A stretch of DNA of 64,000 bases, from positions 14,943,501 to 15,007,500 of the forward strand of contig NC_059402.1 of assembly GCF_905220565.1 (NCBI RefSeq). Direction: 5' to 3'. The stretch's first letter is position 1. Every line of letters begins with the position of its first letter. The position numbers were made by a program, and so were the translations under genes. Positions 24,543-34,547 of this stretch are shown here, piece by piece. Under the pieces are notes generated by a model. That model saw nothing but the letters and a program-made list of their open reading frames with translations. It did not search any database and was not told the DNA's origin. The DNA comes from Melitaea cinxia. Lineage: Eukaryota; Arthropoda; Insecta; Lepidoptera; Nymphalidae.

Positions 24543-26399
24543 ATGGAACAAATAACTCTGATTCCAAACGAAATATTAAAATTAATTCCTCTTTTTGGTG
24601 GCGATAAACGTCAATTAAACTTATTTATAAGAAAATGTGAATATGTAATTAATAAATTTCAAGGCAGTGATGTGCAAAATGTCTATATTATGCATAGCAT
24701 AACGAGTCGCTTAGTCGATGACGCTGCCGCGCTTATCAGTGAGCGTGAGGATATTGTTTCATGGAGTGAATTTAAAGATTTATTAATACAACATTTTGGA
24801 GATCCGCGAAGCGAAGAATGTATCGCAATAGAATTAGAAAATTTAAAAATAAAATCGGGAGAAAGTTACCTTGATTTTTGTAATAGAATCCAATCAGTGC
24901 GTTCTGTTTTATTATCTAAGGTTAATCAAATATTAAACGAGGATATTAGGCAAAGTAAAATAGTTATTTACAATAATACATCCCTTAACGTTTTTCTTTA
25001 TAATTTACCCGAAAATATGGTTAGAATAGTTAGATTAAAATCACCGACATCATTAGAATCTGCGTTAAGTATTGTTTTAGAAGAATTAAACTTTTACGAA
25101 CAGTATAATCAACGTAATAAATTTTCAAATTTATTAAATTCAAAATTAAATTTTGCTACTAAACCTAATATACCTATGCCATTTAATTCATACAATCAAC
25201 AACCTCAATATAAATTTGGAATACCTCAAGGAAATCAAAAGGCACATATGCCTATGCTTACAGGCTTTAGTCCAAATTTTTCTCAATTTAAAGATGAAAT
25301 TCCGAAAGGACCACAAATACCAGCACCAAGAGTTAATCCTCAGTACGGACATCGTCCTGTACAACAATTAGGGTATCGTCCTTCATTTAATAATTATAAT
25401 CGTCCTTCATTTAATCATTATAAACCCCCGACACAATTTGGTTATAAGCATAATTTTAGACCAGATGGACAAGGACAAAATGACGTTTCAATGAGAACGG
25501 TAACTAATAATAAACCGAGTTTCCCGATTTATAAAACATATATTCATGATTATAACTACAACATGTATGACGTAACATACAATATAGAACAAACAGACGA
25601 GCTGACTGACGAAGGAAATTCTAGTGACCTTGATAATGATGAACAGGAAGAAAATTTTTCCATATGTATAAAATTAAATGCAATAGAGTCAGATGATAAT
25701 ACTTCTTTGTCAGTAAATGTTGATGATAAAGAATCTCAACTCCAAGAACACTTACGTAACGTGACAGAGACAGACACAATGTTAGAATTATCCCCAAAAT
25801 GTAATACAGACGATTCTAGAACTTTAACTGTAACTGACTCGGAGGCGACAATATCAGCAAGTCCTAGAGATTTATCTGAAATCGAACCTCCAGATCATTC
25901 TGATTCTAGCACTAGTATTGAGACAGTCCACTCAAATGTAGAACGTGATTCTTCTAGTATTCCAATTTTACATGAAGCTATCAATACTAAGCCTAATCAG
26001 ATATTAATATTTTCGTGGCTTAAAAACGAAATTCAGGTTAAAGATTTAACAAGGTCAAAACAGAAAATCCTTGAAGTTTTCTTACCCTTAAATAATTTAC
26101 AATTAATAAAAAAATTCCTTAAAGAGTATATCCGGCCCAAAATTAAATATTTTATATATTTTGAACACCAGGAACATAGGAAAGATTTCGCAAATATAAT
26201 AATTTCCTTATTTAAGAAAGGCACTATTAATATAAAAGAATGTATCAAACGTATAATTAATCGTAATTTAGTGCCTGTAAAGATTAGAAAGCGGAGAACT
26301 AAGGTTCCATTAAAAAATATAAAACGACCTCCACAGGTGGTGTTTAATCGCCCTGGCGATGATGAAGGAGACCCAATCCCTTCAACTTCAAAAGATTGA
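24543..26399 (+). CDS. Gag fused to pol remnants (618 aa)
   Basis: Residues 1 to about 370 are errantivirus Gag: an N-terminal capsid-like part with ENLKIKSGESYLDFCNRIQS, a Q/N/P/Y-rich middle, and a MYDVTYNIEQTDE acidic end. No zinc knuckle, as usual for this group. From about residue 373 (nt 25660) the sequence reads like the linker that follows RNase H in errantivirus Pol (IKLNAIESDDN; ETVHSN ... NQILIFSWLKNE). From about residue 573 (nt 26260) it reads like an integrase C-terminal tail (VPLKNIKRPPQ). Two in-frame deletions thus appear to have merged Gag with two Pol pieces. Gag forms particles; what the Pol tail does here is unknown. Confidence 0.75.
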   Translation: MEQITLIPNEILKLIPLFGGDKRQLNLFIRKCEYVINKFQGSDVQNVYIMHSITSRLVDDAAALISEREDIVSWSEFKDLLIQHFGDPRSEECIAIELENLKIKSGESYLDFCNRIQSVRSVLLSKVNQILNEDIRQSKIVIYNNTSLNVFLYNLPENMVRIVRLKSPTSLESALSIVLEELNFYEQYNQRNKFSNLLNSKLNFATKPNIPMPFNSYNQQPQYKFGIPQGNQKAHMPMLTGFSPNFSQFKDEIPKGPQIPAPRVNPQYGHRPVQQLGYRPSFNNYNRPSFNHYKPPTQFGYKHNFRPDGQGQNDVSMRTVTNNKPSFPIYKTYIHDYNYNMYDVTYNIEQTDELTDEGNSSDLDNDEQEENFSICIKLNAIESDDNTSLSVNVDDKESQLQEHLRNVTETDTMLELSPKCNTDDSRTLTVTDSEATISASPRDLSEIEPPDHSDSSTSIETVHSNVERDSSSIPILHEAINTKPNQILIFSWLKNEIQVKDLTRSKQKILEVFLPLNNLQLIKKFLKEYIRPKIKYFIYFEHQEHRKDFANIIISLFKKGTINIKECIKRIINRNLVPVKIRKRRTKVPLKNIKRPPQVVFNRPGDDEGDPIPSTSKD

Positions 26400-28077
26400 G
26401 GGTAACCCAGGCCTGTTACCTGTCAAACAAGGTCAGGCCTATAAACAAGAAAATAAGTGGTTAATTATAAAAGTATTAGATTTAAGTTCTATATTTGTCG
26501 ATTTAGAGTTTAATATAAATAAGTATAGTGATTTTAATAGAGTAATTAATACAGATAAACCTTATATGTATGAATTTAGTAATATGAAAATGCAAGTAGA
26601 ATATTTAAAGGATATAACTATAGAAAAGGCAAAACAGATAGCACCAACAAAAAGATTTCGAAGAGGTTTGCTTAATCCCGTAGGTTCTATTATAAAATCG
26701 ATAACTGGTAACTTAGATCACGAAGACGCGCTTTACTATGATAATCTTATTAACAAATTATATAACACACAAAATTTAATCGATAATAAAATTACCCTGG
26801 TTTCCAAAATGTTGGATTATTCTATTAATAGTACAGAAATTTTATATAACAATTCTTTAATTATTAATGAACGTTTAAAACGCGTAGAAAGTATGTTGAA
26901 AGACATGGTGACAAAAGAAGAAAACTCAATATATTCCACTTATGTTTTGAGTATATATAGTACGTTTATTAATAATTTCCGTTCAATATATATAACACTC
27001 AGTGTAATTGAGACAGCCTTAGCCTTTAGTAAAATTTCTGTGCTACATCAATCAATAATTAATTCTACTGAATTGTTTTATATATTTTCTTCTATAGAAA
27101 AATATCATAGTTTATTGTATCCTGTAACAGAAAGTAATATAATTAAAATAGAGCGAACATTGTCTGTTAAGGCGTATGTAAAAGGAAACCAGATAACATT
27201 TATAATAGAAGTTCCCCTTACAGATAATAATACGTATAACTATTATAAAATTTATTCATTGCCTATTTTTGATCAAATTAAAAACAAAACTTTCACTATT
27301 ATTCCCGAATATCCCTTCCTTATGGTGAAAGGTTCGAAGTACTTGCCGGTCGCGTCTCCGTGTCAACATGTGTTCGGCGATAATCAGTACATATGCACTG
27401 AACATAATTTTATCCCTTACTCAACGATAACGTGTATGGAACAATTGATGCAGTTTCACAATGACTTAACTCAATGTCATAGACGAGTAGTTCATATCGA
27501 AGAAGTTAAAGCACAACGTCTTTCTTCTGCCCGTTGGATAATATATTCACGAAATAAGGAAGTAATGTCTTACAAATGTGGAAACGATATAACAAAAACA
27601 TCTATGATGGGAACTTATCTCGTTCAAATAGATCCTGGCTGCGAGATTCTACTTAATGATCTTCATTTATATTATCTTCAACACACATTGGAAAAATTTG
27701 AATACAAGGTGACACCTATTATTAATTTACCTCAGCCAAAGAAGGAAATCCCTATTCCTGTCGATCCGATTGATATTAAGGGAATTAATTTGGATGACAT
27801 AAGGTATTTATCTGCGGCCTTAAAAATGAAAAGTTCTGGTGAAAGTGAAAGTGAAATTAAATCAATAATAAAAGTTAACATTGTCAGTGTAGGAACTCTA
27901 ATTTTATATCTTATATTAATTACTATTTGTTTAATTTTAGTTATAAAAAGTGTTAAGAATAAAATTTTTAGCAAGGGTCGAAACCTTCTGAAGTCAAATT
28001 CTTCCGACGGTTTCGAACTTAAGGGGGGAAGAGTTATGTTGGACCAAAGCATGAGAACAATAGAAGTAAATGCTTAA
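26359..28077 (+). CDS. errantivirus Env, baculovirus-F-like (572 aa)
   Basis: A furin-type site RFRR precedes GLLNPVGSIIKSITGNLD, the fusion-peptide region of the insect F-type envelope family (residues about 98-120). A cysteine-rich ectodomain part follows (residues about 320-430), and one membrane segment near residues 515-540 (LILYLILITICLILVI) precedes a basic tail. It overlaps the gag frame by 41 bp. The last 15 codons lie inside the 3' LTR. The frame is open a little upstream of this ATG and encodes the hydrophobic CLIALAMM, so the true N-terminus (signal peptide) may start earlier or come from a spliced leader. No stop or frame break is seen. Confidence 0.8.
   Translation: MMKETQSLQLQKIEGNPGLLPVKQGQAYKQENKWLIIKVLDLSSIFVDLEFNINKYSDFNRVINTDKPYMYEFSNMKMQVEYLKDITIEKAKQIAPTKRFRRGLLNPVGSIIKSITGNLDHEDALYYDNLINKLYNTQNLIDNKITLVSKMLDYSINSTEILYNNSLIINERLKRVESMLKDMVTKEENSIYSTYVLSIYSTFINNFRSIYITLSVIETALAFSKISVLHQSIINSTELFYIFSSIEKYHSLLYPVTESNIIKIERTLSVKAYVKGNQITFIIEVPLTDNNTYNYYKIYSLPIFDQIKNKTFTIIPEYPFLMVKGSKYLPVASPCQHVFGDNQYICTEHNFIPYSTITCMEQLMQFHNDLTQCHRRVVHIEEVKAQRLSSARWIIYSRNKEVMSYKCGNDITKTSMMGTYLVQIDPGCEILLNDLHLYYLQHTLEKFEYKVTPIINLPQPKKEIPIPVDPIDIKGINLDDIRYLSAALKMKSSGESESEIKSIIKVNIVSVGTLILYLILITICLILVIKSVKNKIFSKGRNLLKSNSSDGFELKGGRVMLDQSMRTIEVNA
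28018..28031 (+). other. polypurine tract
   Basis: G/A-only run (AAGGGGGGAAG) directly before the 3' LTR, primer for plus-strand DNA synthesis. It lies inside the env frame. Confidence 0.75.
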
Positions 28078-28301
28078 TCAGCGGAATAGGAATAACAAAT
28101 GATTTCTCACGTTGTCTCATGCTTTGGGATCATATGTCTTGAGAAAGTTTTATTAGAATTAAATCGGCGATTAATCCAGAGCATGTAATTCTGTTCGGAC
28201 GTGTCCACTGTAATTTTAATTAATTTTTAATTAAATAGTTTTAGTTTAATTAATGTAATATTTTTTTTAAAAAGCCCTTTCGCGCTCCCGTAAACTTGTC
28301 T
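28032..28301 (+). repeat. errantivirus 3' LTR
   Basis: 270 bp, matching the 5' LTR base for base as read, followed by the ACAT duplication. Contains the env stop codon (28075-28077). Confidence 0.9.
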
Positions 28302-28305
28302 ACAT

Positions 28306-28375
28306 ACAAACATTACGCACAATTGTTGTAAGAACTCTCTTTCTAAATAAATGTTGTAAATAGTATAACTTTACT
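28306..28375 (+). other. 3' UTR fragment homologous to 63.4-kb gene
   Basis: ATTGTTGTAAGAACTCTC, CTAAATAAATGTTGTAAATA and GTATAAC align with the 3' UTR downstream of the exon at 63501-63719 (about 66 aligned bases, roughly 12 mismatches), including the AATAAA signal. Its coding part is not adjacent; the SINE and the provirus lie where it should be. Confidence 0.6.
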
Positions 28376-29405
28376 TTTATTCGATGATGTATTTAAATTG
28401 ATGTATTTATAGGAAGTTGTACAAATACTGTTTGGTAAAGTTTCACATGATTTATCTTCGAAGTAGACGTGAAATTTTAGACCCAACATTCATGCAAACG
28501 TTATAAATTATAAAGTAAATTTTTTTGAAATAACATAGTGAATACTCAAACCGGCTCCCACTAGGACTCACTGAATAATATATTTACATGGTCACAAGAT
28601 AATATGTGACATTGCTTGCGTAAAGTCTCACATTGGTAAAGACTCACATTGGTAAAGATGCTCCTTTACTACGGTTGTGTATTAAATACAATAACATTCG
28701 TAAATCGATTTCCGGCATTGACCTTTGTTTTAGGACACAACTTGTTTAATTATTTTTATATTTAAACTACGAAAAAAATAGACGAGTTCCTCAAGTCAAC
28801 GCGTATAATTTTTTTTTTTTTTTATTATGACAACGCATTACTTTTTAAGGAGTAGTCCAACTATGATAATTCTTTTTTTATCGAATTCCTACTCTAAAGG
28901 TCGGCAAAATGGGGATGGTGTTTATGAAATTGATGAATTATGGTATATTGAATTGTGCATTTTTTTGTCATTATTAGATTCTTCTAGATATCTTTGTCTT
29001 AATAGAGTAGCACGCCTACCCATGTTGGCATAAGAAGCCTGTTTTTTAAGGTATTTATTAACCGACTTCCAAAAACGGGGGAGGTTCTCAATTCGACTGT
29101 ATTTTGTTATAGTAATATTGTGTATTGTAAATAGGTGAAGTAAGGTAAGCAGCTATTTCATGATTATTTAAGCCGCGCGTCACGCTTAATAATGAATTAT
29201 TTTCATTGTTTTTGGCTTTATACTACTAATTATATAAGATTTTTAAAATCTAAAATTATCTTTAAAATTAACTTGCTAATAGATTTCCATAATAGAGTGA
29301 TAGGATTTCTTAATGAATCAAATAAAAGTCAGAAAGTATTATTGACATGGTTTATTAATAAATAGGAATATAGATTACGATAAAAAAATCGATACTGAAC
29401 AATTA

Positions 29406-29622
29406 CTACTTCTTAGTTGGTTTAGGAGGAGATATTCTAAATGGGGGTTGTACGTAGCTTATTTGGGTGACTTTGGAGTTGTTGTGACCGGTCGTTTGGC
29501 TGTATGCGGTTACTTGGCTATATTTAATTTTTGTGTCCATGTTTGACCCTTTCGCGCTATCACGTTGCATATTTTATATTAATTGCAATTAAATTCTTGT
29601 GGGTGACGAGCCAACGTTGTTC
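29406..29622 (-). pseudogene. decayed terminal exon, VQPPFR family (inner, right arm)
   Basis: Mirror of 21816-22032 with the same frame break and the same C-terminal motif. Confidence 0.6.
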
Positions 29623-30529
29623 CTGAAAAATATGAAATATGAGAATAAATATCACAGCACAAGATAAAGTGAATATTATGGTACATTTATAATGCAAGGA
29701 GTAACTCAGGCTACTTTAATTTAAAAACTATTTTTATTTTATAATTCTGCGTTCCGGACTATAATTTTTGTTAAATTCCACACGGACGAAGTCGCGGGCA
29801 CAGCTAGTGCAATTTACTTTTGCATATCTTCTAAACATTAGCTTATAGCATTATAACTGCAATGGATATATACTCAGAAGAGGTAGCAGATCAAGTTTCA
29901 ACTTTACTACTTAAGAGAGAAAATCTCTGTCAAGCAGTAGGACTTTAGTTACTGTAATATTGCATACAGAAAAAAATCTTAAAAAGATTTTACATACTAT
30001 CCTAAGCTCTTTTACTGCAGACTATGATTCATCTGGCGCAAAATGATTGTAATACACAAACTACAATTATAGTTACACGAGAAATATGTAGAACGGCTTA
30101 CCAATTTACCGCGACAATCAGGATCGCATTGAAGAGTTGACTTTAATCAAAATCAAAATGTTATGGTTGAGTGTGACTATTTGTCCTTTCTGTTCAACAG
30201 AAGAGTTCCTTTTGATGCATAAAACAAAAAGCTACGACTATTTATAGTTAAGATATGAATATAAGCGCTATTCATTCTATCTTCTCAAATACTTAACTAA
30301 TGACTAGCTTAATTATTGACTTAATGTTCTATTATTATGATAATAATCGCAGTTACTTATATTATCGTTAGTTTATGATAGTTTTTCATGCAAACGATTA
30401 TAAAAAAAGTCGTTAAGTAATTATTTTTTCATCTATTTAACGTATCTATTAACAAAAGACTACTAAAATTAATTATTAACCATAGTAAATTGACCAATAA
30501 CACTTTACATGTAATTTCATTATTCATAT

Positions 30530-30894
30530 GTCATTATTGCTGCGGAGATGTTGGATGAGTTAGGTCGAATGCTGGCCGGCCTTAGGAAGTCCTCCTGACT
30601 TGTCGGCATCTGTATGAACTTGGAAAAAACGAATATTTATTAAACGTAACGAATGTTTATGTTTAACAACCGAGTCATATCGAGGCCGATACTTGTTCAG
30701 GATTATATTTTTATATTTTACCTAGGCCATACTATCCAACTAAGCCGCAACAACTTCAAGAAGGAGGCTGATAGGAGGATTCGGTCGGGCTGGGCGGCGT
30801 TCGTCGAGTCTTCACTTCGAAGATTCCGCAATGCTTGAAGACAAAAGTCTTCGAGCAACGCGTCCTGCTTGTGTTAACATACGGAGCCGAGACG
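30530..30894 (+). pseudogene. RTE-type LINE fragment (right arm)
   Basis: Mirror of 20541-20905; same open stretch (30653-30838) and same stops. Confidence 0.65.
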
Positions 30895-31100
30895 AGACTT
30901 TATATGACTAATTATATAAGATTTTTTAAACTAAAATTATCTTTAAAATTAACGTGTTAATAGATTATCATAATAGAGTCGATACGGTTTTTAATGAATC
31001 GAGTAAAAGACAGAAAATATTATTGACATTATTAATTAACTAATAAAAATACATACATCACAAGAAACTATACATTATGAAAAAAAAAAACGACACTGTC

Positions 31101-31348
31101 TCACATGCATCGCGACTTGTTAGTTGGTTTAGGGTTACTCGGAGATATTCTGAATGGTGGTTGTACGTAACTTATTTGGGTGAAATTGGGCTTGTTGTGT
31201 CTGGTCTTTTGGCTGTAAGCGGTCACTTGGTTACATTTAACCGCTGGAGTGCACGTGGTGGACTTATTCATGTTGTCTGCTTTGCGATATTACCATATTT
31301 TCCTTTAACTTCGACCTTATCCTTGTGGACGAGGAGTCAATTTTGTTC
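31101..31348 (-). pseudogene. decayed terminal exon, VQPPFR family (outer, right arm)
   Basis: Mirror of 20088-20335, sharing the stop in place of W and the TGA end. The + strand shadow of this copy is open for about 90 codons but is antisense. Confidence 0.6.
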
Positions 31349-31442
31349 CTGAAAAATGTTAAATATGAGAATAAATAACATAGCCCAAGATAAACTGATT
31401 ACTATAGTACATTTAAAATTATTTTTTTAAATCTAACTTAAA

Positions 31443-31850
31443 ATGTCACTTTTAAGTAGGCATACGCGAAAGTCTAGTGCTTTGAAAAAATCTAAATCAA
31501 AATCTGAAGATTTCGAATATACTGCACAAGATTTGCCATCTTTGCGTCGAAAGCGGACAATTGCTATTAAACGTTTAAATAAAGCTTTAGAAATCGGTCA
31601 ATTAGCTAAGAGTGATCCCTCTCAACGCGACTTATTTTTATCTTATCATCATGATATTAAGAACATAACGGCGGCTTTTGAAGACGCACATTTCGGTATC
31701 TTAGAGATTTTAGATGATGCTTCTGACTCGGATGCTTGTTTACAGGAGCAGTTTGATGACACGTATTACGAAATTGAATCTATTTATCGCGGTTTAATTC
31801 GAAGTGAAGATGCAAAGCAATCGAAAAGCGTTTCATCATCGTTAAATGTT
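31443..31850 (+). pseudogene. BEL/Pao gag N-terminus, inverted
   Basis: Starts MSLLSRHTRKSSALKKSK and continues for about 136 codons of charged, helical Gag sequence (RTIAIKRLNKALEIG; DDTYYEIESIYRGL), then crosses into the antisense of the protease at about 31850. The frame continues to 31964 only as antisense. The first ~100 bp is repeated inverted at 32170-32276. Confidence 0.75.
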
Positions 31851-32181
31851 CGAAACTGGGATCCGCTAAAGTTAATGATTGAATGTGAGACCATCGGCAT
31901 GAATTTAGTTCAGCTATTGGTTGATCGCTACAAATTTTTGGAATTACGTGCATATTTAATTTGAAATATATTTTATTTTGTGTGTCTACGCAACACGTGA
32001 CGTCTCCACTAATAGAAGCAGAAGCTTCCCCGAGTCCGCAAACACTTGCCGAAGTTCGATTAGGTACTAATTGCAAACGTCTAACTGCCGACTCTGTTAT
32101 AAAGTTACTTTGGCTACCAGTATCGAAAAGCGCTCGAAAAGATTGCATATTTCCATCAGCATCCTGAACCTGCACAATCAA
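31850..32181 (-). pseudogene. BEL/Pao protease domain
   Basis: Contains the aspartic protease signature ALFDTGSQSNFITESAVRRL and ends near LADPSF, the usual protease-to-RT transition of BEL/Pao Pol. Downstream RT is missing; the frame runs on into antisense gag. Confidence 0.8.
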
Positions 32182-32276
32182 ATCAAATCTTGTGCAGTAT
32201 ATTCGAAATCTTCAGATTTTGATTTAGATTTTTTCAAAGCACTAGACTTTCGCGTATGCCTACTTAAAAGTGACAT
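32170..32276 (-). pseudogene. BEL/Pao gag start, original orientation
   Basis: ATG at 32274-32276 and about 33 codons identical to the inverted copy at 31443, then broken at the junction with the protease near 32181. Confidence 0.75.
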
Positions 32277-33210
32277 TTTAAGTTAGATTTAGTAACAGAG
32301 TACAAACAAAAAAAAAACAAAAAAAAAATTAAAAAGAAAAAATTAAAAATTATATTTATTCACTGTGTTACCACCCTAATGCCTCGGAATATTGTTTACA
32401 AAAAGTACGATGCCTACGATCGATGCAGATGCGCTTCGATTGACAAGTATTTGAATAAAATATAAAAACATAAACGATGATAATTATACAATCTTTTTCT
32501 AAAGTATTTCGTTTAAACGGTTAAATATAATAAGTGAACCTTTGTGACTGAAATCTGACTGTGTGATGAAAGTTGACCTGAAGTGAACAAATTAGTCGTA
32601 GTTTGAATTTTGAAGTTTTAATATTGTTTCGTATTATTTTGTTAAAAGTGAATACCTATTTACTTTACGGCTTAGTTGGATAAACAATTAAATAGTTTCA
32701 CCTAACCGGCACCATGAGTTGGCGAGTTACCGGTGGGAAAAATATAACTACCCGATATTGAAAAAAATAAAAATAAAAATTCGATTTCGTGAATTATGAA
32801 ACTATATTTCAATATGTTTTGCAAATATAGTACGATATTTAACGCTTAATGACATATGAAATGATGTACAAATATGAATAGTTTGAACTTGTAATGCCTA
32901 AAAGAATTAATGTAAGCCGATAGGTAAATTAAGCACCGATAAAAATTGATGATTGCTTAATTTGATCTTACAGTAATTCAAGACAAAACTAAAACGATGA
33001 TTTTACGATATAAATCCCGATAAATTAACTAGTTAGCCCGTAAGTACTGACACTGAACGTTTCTTTGGATTAGTATATTCCGATTAAATGATAACTCTGC
33101 AACCAACAACGAATCATATAGAATGATTACGATTTACAAAGTACCTATTTTAACCAGAAATACCACAGCTATTGTATGTCGGTACAGCACATGAGGTTAG
33201 TGGAAACCAT
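32277..33210 (-). other. BEL/Pao leader
   Basis: About 930 bp between primer-binding site and gag. AT-rich, with an A/T homopolymer tract at 32305-32345. No frame of note. Confidence 0.45.
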
Positions 33211-33227
33211 CCCGGGTTTCGGCACCA
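33211..33227 (-). other. BEL/Pao primer-binding site
   Basis: On the minus strand TGGTGCCGAAACCCGGG, the usual BEL/Pao primer complement, six bases after the inferred LTR end. Confidence 0.8.
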
Positions 33228-33233
33228 GAGAAA

Positions 33234-33836
33234 TGTAGCAAACGCACCTCCACAAAGAAAACCGATAGGTGGCTTCTTACTACACTTTGGTCAGACCAGG
33301 AATAATCTGCCGATGTAATCGATGTTCAGAACGTTAATAGGCACGCAGCAACAAAATACAATGCACCCACGTACCTTAGAAAATCGATGATGACTTCCAC
33401 TATCGTTAGGGCACACCAGCTGGTTGGATTCTGCACATCATTTCAAAGTCTTAGAGCAATTGCTAAGAGTTTATCGTATCACGAGTGGAGTTTGACGATA
33501 ACACATGCGCATAGAAGCTCGCGTGGCGGTCGTGTTCCGAATAGACGACGTGCGTTCGCGGCGCGATCATGTGTGCCACACCTAGTTGCTACTACCCTCA
33601 AGTTTTTATCAAAAAATCTCAACTCGCGGGCAGTGAGCGCATAACAGCTTTTCAAGGCTGCGTTTTGTTGCTGCATAAATCTACATACGCAGAACATCGA
33701 TTACAACGGTAAAATCATGAAAAATGTACGATGACGGAACAATCGGTTAGTTGTTTTTATTTGGAATAAATTTTTCCTCTCTAAGAACTAAATATCGTCG
33801 CTCTCAGTTAACCAGGACATAATTTATTGTCCGACA
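33234..33836 (-). repeat. BEL/Pao LTR (probable 5' LTR)
   Basis: On the minus strand begins TGTCGGACAATAAATT and ends TTTGCTACA, about 603 bp. It includes a GC-richer part (33480-33640) that would hold promoter and R region. Start inferred from TG and position; no second LTR in the window to confirm. Confidence 0.5.
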
Positions 33837-34380
33837 TGTATGGTCACGTGTAAATTAATTCAAACAGTCTTTAAGTCTAAAATAATATTCATTTACACTG
33901 GCAGGTAATATAGTTGTAAAATAAAACATTATATAAAGATGTAAAATAAAAAAATAAAAAGCTTTTCTTTAACACCGTCTGACTGGGTTTAAAAATGCAT
34001 AAGACACACAGTGCAGCAAAGGGGTCTTTAACGATACGGTAGAAAACTTGCAAAAACAGTAAAAATACCAAAGTAGAAAGAAGTCTCATCACAGCAAAAT
34101 CCGAAACCAAACTGCTAATAGTTCAGAGGGGTTCCAAGAAAGGACCTTTATTCAATTTTACCTGGGAATACGTATACCAATCTATACAAGAGTCATAAAA
34201 TTTCTAAAGTAACTGTTCTTGATTTTTATTATGTATTGTAAATGCTTTACGCATTTAGACGACGCAAGTGTTCTTAACGCCGTTACCTGCTGATTAGTAT
34301 TGGTAAGAATAGTTTAAAAAAAACGGATATAGCTGGTATATTCCGTAAAAGATAACCGAGACGGTAGTTAAACAAATATT
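33837..34380. other. non-coding stretch
   Basis: A 73-codon minus frame at 33889-34110 is hydrophobic but has no recognised domain. Nothing else seen. Confidence 0.3.
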
Positions 34381-34547
34381 TTTTTGATAATAATTTCCTG
34401 TAAAAAATTTTTGCGAAGAGGGTTTAAACAAAACCCACAGTTATTACATTATCACATCTTCATTGTTGTTCGTGTAGTACGCGTCAACTTCACAGCTACA
34501 GCCGCCACATCGGAATTACAGCATTAATGACCGATACCTCGATCGAT

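Larger units (their letters stand above)
23830..28301 (+). mobile_element. endogenous errantivirus, internally deleted
   Basis: Two 270-bp LTRs (AGTT...GTCT) read as identical, flanked by ACAT at 23826-23829 and 28302-28305. A primer-binding site, a G-rich polypurine tract, a long gag-derived frame and an env frame are in order. At 4,472 bp it is about 3 kb shorter than usual errantiviruses (about 7-7.5 kb). Protease, RT, RNase H and the integrase core are absent. Identical LTRs indicate a very recent insertion, so helper proteins from a full-length relative are implied. It lies in the palindrome spacer. Confidence 0.85.
28409..31414. repeat. right arm of ~3-kb inverted repeat
   Basis: Reverse complement of 20021-23026 with the same internal order. 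Example differences: one residue change in the antisense of the outer pseudo-exon, and substitutions clustered in the last ~50 bp where homology fades (31365-31414). The outer end lies 14 bp from BEL/Pao sequence. Confidence 0.9.
31428..33836 (-). mobile_element. rearranged BEL/Pao retrotransposon
   Basis: On the minus strand: LTR (33836-33234), primer-binding site, long leader, first ~33 codons of gag (from 32276), then a jump to the protease domain (32181-31850), then a block of gag in the opposite orientation (31443-31850, +). The gag start therefore occurs twice, head to head. RT, RNase H and integrase are missing. The inverted block abuts the right palindrome arm. Such a layout could arise from self-integration of retroviral cDNA or from later inversion. 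Confidence 0.75.

Noticed and set aside
31077..31352. 91-codon + frame with hydrophobic residues in the right arm
   Set aside because: It is antisense to the decayed VQPPFR exon; the minus strand carries the acceptor and the conserved peptide.
33387..33697. Overlapping small frames on both strands at 33.4-33.7 kb
   Set aside because: They fall in the inferred BEL/Pao LTR, whose primer-binding site is next door.
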